Source of the DNA: Xanthomonas phaseoli pv. phaseoli | GTDB taxonomy: Bacteria > Pseudomonadota > Gammaproteobacteria > Xanthomonadales > Xanthomonadaceae | Length of the DNA: 64,000 nt | Assembly: GCA_022749655.1 (NCBI GenBank) | Contig: CP094243.1 | Span: forward strand, 1,798,001-1,862,000 | Reading direction: 5' to 3' | In this document: piece after piece, positions 58,389 through 64,000 of the stretch | How the letters are laid out: every line of letters begins with the position of its first letter | Position numbering within the stretch: the first letter of the stretch is position 1 | Program-made: the position numbers and the translations under genes | The notes under the pieces: model-generated | What the model saw: the letters and a program-made list of their open reading frames with translations, nothing else | Told to the model about the DNA's origin: nothing | Database searches by the model: none

Positions 58389-60530
58389 TTAGAACGTGTA
58401 CTCCAGTCCGGCAGTGACGGTGCGCGCAGGCGCGGCCTGGCGCCCCCAGGGACTGGTGTCCACGCCACGGAACCAGTATTGCCGGTCGAACAGGTTGTTG
58501 ATCGCCAACGATGCACTGAACTTCTGTCCATCGCGTTCGAACAAGGTATGGCTCACTTGCGTGTTCCACACCATGTAGGCCGGCAATTGGCCCACCGAAG
58601 CGATGGCATTTTCCTGCACGGTGTTGGCGGCGTCGCTGAAGGCCTTGCTGAAGTAATAGCCCGAAAGCGCGACAGTGGTGTGACCGAGCGCGTAAGTGCC
58701 GCCCAGCGTGAGTTGGTTGCGCGAGGTGTAAGGCACGCGCAAGCCGCGGAATGCGCCCGATTCCTGGCTGGCATCCAGATAGGCGTAACTGGCATTGAGG
58801 GTGAGCGCACGCAGTTGCGCAGGGCTCCACACCAGTTCCAGCTCGCCACCTTGATGGCGGGTCTTGCCCAGGTTGCGGAACACGCGGGTGGTGTTGTCGA
58901 GTTGAATCTGTTGATCGAAATCGATGAGGTAGCCTCCCAGCTGGATCCGTGTCCGCTCGTTGGGCTGATAGCGCGCACCCGCCTCGTAATTCCATGCCAG
59001 CTCGGCATCCAGGTTGTTGCCGAAGATGATCTGGGTGACCTGCGGCGCACGCATCGAGCGCTGCCCGTCTGCATAGAAGAACCACTGCGCATTTGCCTGG
59101 AAGCCCAATGTCAGCCCGGGCAGGACATCGCGGGTCTGGTTGAGCGTGCTGACGCCAGTGGCGCGATTGAAATAGCGCGAATCCAGGCGCTCGTAGCGCA
59201 GGCCCGGCGTAATCGTCACGCGCTCGTCCGGCAGCGTGATGGCGTTGCTGATGTACGCGGCCAACGCGCGGTCTTCGAACTGCCAGTCGCGCACGGTGGT
59301 GAACAGCCCATCGCTCAGGCGCAGGTTGCCCACCAGAAAATCGATGTCCTCGTGCACTGCACGTACCCCGGCAGTCCACTGGTGACGCACGCCACCGCTA
59401 TCGCCCATGCTCCAGCGCAAACGCGGCTCGCTGCCGAAGATGCGGAAGTCGCGCGGCGCGGTCTGACGCAGCTGCGGCGGCAAGTCCGAGCGCCAGGTTT
59501 CGGTGGAAGCCTGGCGCATGCCGACAATGAAATTGCGACTGCTGCGCGCGCTGAAGTTGCTCCAATCCAGGCGTACGTCCTGCATCGGGCCCCAATCGCC
59601 CAGCAGCTGTTCGTAGCTCAGCGACGCACGTGTGGTGCGGCCGTTGAAGCTGTCCAGCGGGCGTGTGGACTGGCGCGGGTCGCGCCGGTAATCGTCCGGA
59701 CTGAGGGCGCCGGCCAGATCCATGTCGACCAGATAACGCTGCACGCTGGCCTTGAGCAGCTTGGTGTCGTCCAGCCACCATTCGGCACGTACGCGCAGAT
59801 TGCTGATGTCGGTGTCGCTATGTGCGCGCCAGTACTCGCCATAGGTGCGATTGGCATCCACCTGCATGCCGAAATGGTCGGTGAGGTACCCACCGCTGCT
59901 GAGCGCACTGTCCTGCAGGAACTGGCCCTGGCCGCCGGCGGTGATTTTGTGCGCCAGCGTCGTGCTCCATGCGCTCGGGATCTCCTTGCTGACCAGGTTG
60001 ATCACCCCGCCCACGTTGTTCGGCCCGTACTGCACCGCCGCGCCGCCGCGCACGATGTCGATGCGGTCGATCTGGTTCAACCCCACCGGGAACAATGACA
60101 GGCTGGTCTGCCCATACGGCGCCAATGCCAATGGAATGCCGTCTTCGAGTACCTGTACGCGACCGCTGCGGCTTTCGTACAGGCCACGCAGCATCAGCTG
60201 TGGCAGCGCGCCGGTGCCGGTTTCATCGAAGATCTTGATACCGGGCACGCGCTGCAATGCATCGTCCAACGAACGATTGCCGCCATTGCGCAACTGCTCA
60301 CGGTCGATGACCTGGCGGCTGCCGGCGTAGCGCTGCACATCGTCGGGCTTGGAGCGCCCGAGCAGGCTGCCTTGCACCTGGATCGCGTCCAGCGCACGAA
60401 TCGGTGTGCCGCCCACGGTGGCGTCAGGCGCCTCGGCCGCTGGCGTATCGCTTGCGCGCGCCAGTTGCGGCAGCGTCAGCGTGCTCGCCGCGATCGCGAT
60501 GGCCAAGGCGTGGAAACGGAACGTCGACAT
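58389..60530 (-). CDS. xsuA: TonB-dependent ferri-xanthoferrin receptor (PvuA/FecA-like)
   Basis: 713-aa outer-membrane receptor. Signal peptide through LARASD, TonB-box-like LDAIQVQGS, plug DDVQRYAGSRQVIDREQL, VPGIKIFDETGTGALPQLML, VLEDGIPLALAPYGQTSLS and GGAAVQYGPNNVGGVINLVS as in FecA-type receptors, barrel ending in VTAGLEYTF with terminal Phe. The start ATG 60530 directly follows the TAG of the aldolase gene. Placement in the operon supports siderophore uptake. Intact. Confidence 0.9.
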   Translation of the reverse strand: MSTFRFHALAIAIAASTLTLPQLARASDTPAAEAPDATVGGTPIRALDAIQVQGSLLGRSKPDDVQRYAGSRQVIDREQLRNGGNRSLDDALQRVPGIKIFDETGTGALPQLMLRGLYESRSGRVQVLEDGIPLALAPYGQTSLSLFPVGLNQIDRIDIVRGGAAVQYGPNNVGGVINLVSKEIPSAWSTTLAHKITAGGQGQFLQDSALSSGGYLTDHFGMQVDANRTYGEYWRAHSDTDISNLRVRAEWWLDDTKLLKASVQRYLVDMDLAGALSPDDYRRDPRQSTRPLDSFNGRTTRASLSYEQLLGDWGPMQDVRLDWSNFSARSSRNFIVGMRQASTETWRSDLPPQLRQTAPRDFRIFGSEPRLRWSMGDSGGVRHQWTAGVRAVHEDIDFLVGNLRLSDGLFTTVRDWQFEDRALAAYISNAITLPDERVTITPGLRYERLDSRYFNRATGVSTLNQTRDVLPGLTLGFQANAQWFFYADGQRSMRAPQVTQIIFGNNLDAELAWNYEAGARYQPNERTRIQLGGYLIDFDQQIQLDNTTRVFRNLGKTRHQGGELELVWSPAQLRALTLNASYAYLDASQESGAFRGLRVPYTSRNQLTLGGTYALGHTTVALSGYYFSKAFSDAANTVQENAIASVGQLPAYMVWNTQVSHTLFERDGQKFSASLAINNLFDRQYWFRGVDTSPWGRQAAPARTVTAGLEYTF

Positions 60531-61292
60531 CTACGGCGTGCTCCTGCAGGCGGGAAGTGATTGGGGAACGGCAAGGCCGGCCAAATGGCCGCGCAAGGCG
60601 CGCTGGATCAGCGCGCGGTCTTCGCCGGCCAGCAGCCAGCGCAGCTCCGGCTGCTGCAGCCAGTGCGCACGTTGCGCGTCAGTACGCGGGTTGGGGCAGA
60701 ACGGGACGTTTGCAGCACGGCACTGCGCATGCAATTGCAGCAGCAATTCCCACACCTGCGGGTGGGTGGGCTGCGGACCCAGACCCAGATCCAGCGCAAG
60801 ATCCAGCGCGCCTTCCATCACCAGGGCCACGCCGGGGATGGCAAGAATCTCCGGCAGGGCAGCCACGCCGGCGGCGCTTTCGATCATCGGCACGATACGG
60901 ATGTTCGCATTGGCCTGCGCGACGTAGGTGGGCAGATCGACATTGCCGAAACCGGTCACACGGCCGCCGGTAAGACCGCGCCGGCCCAGCGGCGGGAAGC
61001 GTGCCGCGGCGATGGCATCGCCGATCTGCGTGGCAGACTCGGTACGCGGAATCACGACCCCGCGCGCACCGGCATCCAGCACCCGGCCGATCAGCTTTTC
61101 GTCTACTTCGGGCACGCGCACCCAGGCCTCGCAGCCGGACAACTCGCAGGCGCGGATGGCATGCTCCAGCGCGTCCGGCCCACGCAACACATGCTCCAGA
61201 TCGAGTACCACAAAGCCATAGCCGATGCGGCCCAGCAACTCGCAGAGCTGCACGCTTGGCAATGCATTGAGGATGCCGACTGCAACCGCCAT
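60531..61292 (-). CDS. HpcH/HpaI-family aldolase, SbnG-like citrate synthase candidate
   Basis: 253 aa, class II aldolase barrel of the HpcH/HpaI family. Conserved: GILNALPSVQLCELLGRIGY, FVVLDLEHVLRGPDALE, VRVPEVDEKLIGRVLDAGAR, GVVIPRTESATQIGDA, ARFPPLGRRGL and IVPMIESAAGVAALPEI with the metal-binding glutamate; VMEGALDLALDLGL holds the second acidic ligand. In staphyloferrin B synthesis, SbnG of this family makes citrate from oxaloacetate and acetyl-CoA. Xanthoferrin contains citrate, so the same role is likely but unproven here. It is the first gene of the operon, about 36 bases behind a Fur-like site. Confidence 0.85.
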   Translation of the reverse strand: MAVAVGILNALPSVQLCELLGRIGYGFVVLDLEHVLRGPDALEHAIRACELSGCEAWVRVPEVDEKLIGRVLDAGARGVVIPRTESATQIGDAIAAARFPPLGRRGLTGGRVTGFGNVDLPTYVAQANANIRIVPMIESAAGVAALPEILAIPGVALVMEGALDLALDLGLGPQPTHPQVWELLLQLHAQCRAANVPFCPNPRTDAQRAHWLQQPELRWLLAGEDRALIQRALRGHLAGLAVPQSLPACRSTP

Positions 61293-61327
61293 GGAAGAGG
61301 CCGCCGAAGAAACGGGCGCTCATCCTG

Positions 61328-61353
61328 CACTTGATGGGAATGATTATCAAGTG
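61328..61353 (-). promoter_or_regulatory. Fur-box-like site and inverted repeat upstream of the siderophore operon
   Basis: The inverted repeat CACTTGAT...ATCAAGTG (61328-61335 and 61346-61353) encloses AATGATTATCA (61339-61349), which matches ten of eleven central bases of the Fur consensus. The outer bases fit poorly. It lies 36-61 bases before the aldolase ATG, in the right place for iron repression. Confidence 0.7.
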
Positions 61354-61557
61354 TGTTTTCTGGTCTTTTGAGTAGCCAGGGAACTTGGCCCTGTTCGTTT
61401 CGACCAGGATGTGGAGAGACTCATTCCGGTACGGTCGGTGTCCTGCAGCCCGTACTCGGTTCGATCAGCAGCACCGGCCGCGCGCCAGGGCAATGTTGTC
61501 GTTGCCCCGGAAAGGACTTAGCCTCGCGGAAACAAGGCGTTATCGGCCAACTTAACC
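61354..61557. other. Intergenic region between siderophore operon and lipoprotein gene
   Basis: This 204-base divergent region should hold the promoters of both units. No further motif assigned. Confidence 0.4.
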
Positions 61558-62103
61558 ATGTATCGCACTTCAGCCACATTGCTATGCATCTCCCTGGCGA
61601 CCTTGCTGTGCGCTTGCGGAGCAAAGGAGACCACCATGCAATCCAAGGACGTGCAGGCCCGCGACGCCGATGGCGATCCGATCTACCAGAAGAACCCGCA
61701 TCCCAAGCAGGCTTATCGCGTCACCATGACCATCGAGGATGCGCCAGGACCGTTTGGGGTTGTGTCAGGTACGGCGTTTTATGACATGACAAATCGCGAT
61801 GAATGTGCGCCTTTCGACCCTGCGTTGGGGATGTCCACAAAGCCGAAGGAAGACGCAATACCTGTTGCTTTTCATAGGGTCGACGATACAGCTTACATGG
61901 CGATGATTTATACGGATGGCATGATCGATGCTGACTACTATGGCAAGGGGATCTGCCACTGGGAATTTGGAGGTATTGGCGTTTCCCTAATGGCGACAGG
62001 TAGTAGTGGGGAAACAGCTTTTGCGCCTAGTCTAGAAAGGAAGTATTTTGATGGGCTCAGTCAAAAAACAACTTTTTTGGTTGGGCGGGTATCCAAAAAG
62101 TAA
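61558..62103 (+). CDS. Lipoprotein, candidate immunity protein for the downstream lipase
   Basis: 181 aa. Signal peptide with lipobox LLCAC; lipidated Cys at residue 20 (SLATLLCACG), so it should be anchored in the periplasm. No family recognised. The body is beta-like with DPIYQKNPHPKQAYRVTMTI and CHWEFGGIGVSLMATGSSG, with two cysteines. The DNA from about 61760 to 62200 is markedly less GC-rich than the surroundings. Directly upstream of a signal-less lipase-fold gene; in Xanthomonas, antibacterial effectors are often preceded by a lipoprotein that protects the producer. Confidence 0.7.
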   Translation: MYRTSATLLCISLATLLCACGAKETTMQSKDVQARDADGDPIYQKNPHPKQAYRVTMTIEDAPGPFGVVSGTAFYDMTNRDECAPFDPALGMSTKPKEDAIPVAFHRVDDTAYMAMIYTDGMIDADYYGKGICHWEFGGIGVSLMATGSSGETAFAPSLERKYFDGLSQKTTFLVGRVSKK

Positions 62104-62212
62104 GCTTGAGGGGTACGTCGACTTCGGTGAGGAACTTGCTGAGAAATACGCAGAGCCGAACCGAAGTAACTTATTTCGTATAACTCTCAGTGCGGAGAGG
62201 GTTGCCCCATGA
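62051..62212 (+). CDS. Possible small ORF overlapping lipoprotein and lipase genes
   Basis: 53 codons: MGSVKKQLFWLGGYPKSKL at the start and RITLSAERVAP at the end. It overlaps the lipoprotein 3' end by 53 bases in another frame and its TGA overlaps the ATG of the lipase gene (ATGA), a layout that suits translational coupling. No ribosome-binding site is obvious. May be a real coupling ORF or chance; the part after 62103 fills an otherwise empty gap. Confidence 0.4.
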   Translation: MGSVKKQLFWLGGYPKSKLEGYVDFGEELAEKYAEPNRSNLFRITLSAERVAP

Positions 62213-63525
62213 GTCTCACCAGCCAGCAGTATGCCGCGCTGACTCGCGATGGCTACGACAGACCCGAAGATACTGGAGAGCGAAGCGCCATTGTAGACAT
62301 TGGAGGTTTGCCTGTCCGACGTTTGCGATATGTGGACAGGCCGTCAGGCTACCAAGGCGTGATATACGAGAGGGTTGATACCAGGGAAATAGTGGTTGTC
62401 CACCGAGGAAGCGAGTTCGATCGTCAGCCCATCCTGGACGGCGCACTGGCCGACGGTGGAATGGTTGCAACCCGCCACAACGCACAGGTAGCGGACGCCA
62501 TCGCGTTTACGCAGGGTGCCTTGAAATATGCAGAGCAGAAGCATCTCGCTACCGGGCTGGAAATACCCGATGTGACGGTTGCAGGCCACTCGCTTGGTGG
62601 TAACTTGGCGCAAGTTACTGCACATCACTTCAAGCTCAAGGGACAGACCTTCGACGCCTACGGCGCGGTCAGTCTGGATCGGCGGATCCCGGAGGGCGGA
62701 GGCGACGTAATCAATCACGTCATGGCCGGCGATGCAGTCAGTGCCGCGAGCCGGCATTACGGACAAGTCAAGGTCTATGCCACACCGCACGAGATTGCTG
62801 TCTTAAAGGCCGCTGATTACGCCAACGACCCCGATGCCTTGGATGCGCGTGATCCGGTGTCTGCGGCTGTCAGGCTGAGTGAGTCGCATCGCATGCATAA
62901 CTTCTTGCCAGTCGATGGAGCCGGCAAACTGGATACCTCCGTCTTGGAAGATCCTTCAACGCAGCAGCTCGCTAGGCAGTACGCGCCGATGATCGAGAAG
63001 TATCGCGATGACGTGGAAACGCTGCGGGCGGGCGTGACGCTGTATTCGCGCGGAATTCCCGGGCTGGCCCGTGACGGGATCGATCAGCTGCGTGGTCCGG
63101 TGGAGCCGGGGACCGGGCGTCGGGAAATGGATGCGCCCAGCTGGCAGCAGCAGATGCAGCAACTTCAGCAGGACCGCGAGCGCAGCCATGCGCCACAGAC
63201 CTGGCAGGTGCCGCTCAAGCAGGATGCGCAGGAAGTGCGTGCGGCGTCGCCGACACACGGCGGCAAGCCGTCCTCACTGCAGGAGGACCCCAGCGCATTT
63301 CTGGACCGCATGTTGGCCGCCGCGCAGAACGGCGATCGTGATCAGTTCCGTCAGATGACACAGGCCCTGGCCAACGAGCCGCCTGGCCGCGCCTTGCGCG
63401 CCGAGGCTGTCGAGGCGGTAAACCATCAGGAACAACAGGTGGCTCAGCAGGCGATGCAAGCGCAGCGGCAACAGGCCGAGCTGCAACAGCAAGAAACCAT
63501 GCGCGTCGGTGCGCGCAGTCTGTAG
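62209..63525 (+). CDS. Lipase-fold (alpha/beta hydrolase) protein, candidate secreted antibacterial effector
   Basis: 438 aa without signal peptide. The N-terminal domain has the lipase nucleophile elbow VTVAGHSLGGNLAQV with Ser128, and upstream IVVVHRGSEFDRQPILDG, typical of class-3-like lipases. From about 285 the sequence becomes polar, rich in Gln and Arg, ending in a Gln-dense tail (residues 400-430). The tail resembles the glutamine-rich ends of Xanthomonas T4SS effectors, but a full XVIPCD recruitment domain was not recognised. Paired with an upstream lipoprotein. Phospholipase activity against rivals is a reasonable inference; a housekeeping lipase is the alternative. Confidence 0.72.
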   Translation: MSLTSQQYAALTRDGYDRPEDTGERSAIVDIGGLPVRRLRYVDRPSGYQGVIYERVDTREIVVVHRGSEFDRQPILDGALADGGMVATRHNAQVADAIAFTQGALKYAEQKHLATGLEIPDVTVAGHSLGGNLAQVTAHHFKLKGQTFDAYGAVSLDRRIPEGGGDVINHVMAGDAVSAASRHYGQVKVYATPHEIAVLKAADYANDPDALDARDPVSAAVRLSESHRMHNFLPVDGAGKLDTSVLEDPSTQQLARQYAPMIEKYRDDVETLRAGVTLYSRGIPGLARDGIDQLRGPVEPGTGRREMDAPSWQQQMQQLQQDRERSHAPQTWQVPLKQDAQEVRAASPTHGGKPSSLQEDPSAFLDRMLAAAQNGDRDQFRQMTQALANEPPGRALRAEAVEAVNHQEQQVAQQAMQAQRQQAELQQQETMRVGARSL

Positions 63526-63553
63526 TGTTATCACAAGGAAGGCAGGACGCACG

Positions 63554-64000
63554 ATGAACACACAAGACCCGATGGAACTGGTCAGCAAGACCGCTGCCTT
63601 GATGGAGCAGTTCGAGCGTCGCTGCGCCGAACTGGAACAACTGCAACGCCGGCTTGCACAGCAGTTGGAGCACGTGGCCCAGTCGCTGCCAACCGTGGTC
63701 ACCCGTTCGGCCGAGCAGACACTCCAGCGCGTGCCCGACACCTTGATTCGAAGCATCCAGCAGGGAATGGACCAACCCGTCGCCGGCTTCGAGAAGCGGC
63801 TACAGCAAGCGGGCGGTTTGATCGGCGAGGGCGCGCAGTCGCTGGCTGATCAACTCAAGCGTATCGAACGTGGGCAGCGCCTGCTGCTATGGAAAGGCGC
63901 TGCGGTTGTCCTGGGAAGCTTGCTGCTGTTGCTGGGCGGTGGTGGATGGTTGTTGGGCCAGTACCGCCAGCAGATCCGCGACACTCAGTTGCGTGCGGAG
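63554..64000 (+). CDS. Coiled-coil membrane protein (partial, cut by right window edge)
   Basis: 149 codons visible, incomplete at the 3' end. The first 110 residues are helical and charged (KTAALMEQFERRCAELEQLQ, IRSIQQGMDQPVAGFEKRLQ), predicted coiled-coil, followed by a transmembrane segment (about 117-136, AAVVLGSLLLLLGGGGWLLG). Start ATG 63554, 28 bases past the lipase stop, same strand. Not recognised; it might be part of the same accessory module. Confidence 0.6.
   Translation, partial: MNTQDPMELVSKTAALMEQFERRCAELEQLQRRLAQQLEHVAQSLPTVVTRSAEQTLQRVPDTLIRSIQQGMDQPVAGFEKRLQQAGGLIGEGAQSLADQLKRIERGQRLLLWKGAAVVLGSLLLLLGGGGWLLGQYRQQIRDTQLRAE

Noticed and set aside
63100..63525. Full XVIPCD domain at the C-terminus of the lipase
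   Set aside because: The tail is Gln-rich but I could not find the conserved blocks of the domain, so only a resemblance is reported.

Overview
The window is a high-GC proteobacterial chromosome segment, almost certainly from a Xanthomonas (plant-pathogenic Xanthomonadaceae). The evidence is a complete vibrioferrin/xanthoferrin-type siderophore operon, the pilSR / sucCD / nadE neighbourhood, a Xanthomonas-style effector-immunity candidate pair, abundant TonB-dependent receptors and scattered REP-like hairpins. No rRNA, tRNA or CRISPR array was seen.

Layout. 1-2400: type IV pilus two-component system pilR (cut by the left edge) and pilS, minus strand. 2630-4700: succinyl-CoA synthetase sucC (frameshifted) and sucD with a terminator. 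4780-5380: a striking triplet-repeat block flanked by REP-like hairpins. 5472-12583: a DUF559 nuclease, nadE, a secreted glycosidase-like protein, bamD, rluD, pgeF, a DUF4166 protein and a DCC-family protein. 12786-15850: a chemoreceptor gene cut at codon 23 by a 1192-bp IS3-family element with a 4-bp target duplication. 16575-19052: membrane PQQ dehydrogenase. 19680-23592: trehalose operon otsB-GH15-otsA. 23951-26385: a TonB receptor. 26606-33469: lipoprotein, XAC2610-like protein, NCS2-like permease, LprI-like protein, DUF3014, GST and GIY-YIG genes. 33777-36437: clpB with a clear sigma-32 promoter.

37345-48071 is a cobalamin uptake and salvage locus: B12 riboswitch, btuB, two tandem BtuM-like membrane proteins, then cobO, cbiB, a cobD-type PLP enzyme, cobQ, cobU, cobT, cobC and cobS. 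It should import corrinoids and rebuild the nucleotide loop; no corrin-ring synthesis genes are present here. 48475-50640 is a lower-GC accessory patch with two secreted proteins of unknown function and an IS remnant. 50996-61353 is the siderophore operon on the minus strand: Fur-like site, SbnG-like aldolase (probably a dedicated citrate synthase), receptor, ATP-grasp, NIS synthetase, MFS exporter, NIS synthetase, PLP decarboxylase. 61558 to the right edge holds a lipoprotein, a small overlapping ORF, a lipase-fold effector-like protein and a partial coiled-coil membrane protein.

A dominant oddity is the number of broken reading frames: eleven otherwise well-conserved genes (including sucC, btuB, cobO, cobQ, cobT, cobS and one siderophore synthetase), and possibly the start of otsB, each contain one lesion explainable as loss of one base (often in a homopolymer) or of a GC/CG dinucleotide. 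The one-directional pattern and the hit in sucC point to sequencing or assembly error, but the cluster of six in the cobalamin locus deserves checking as possible real decay.
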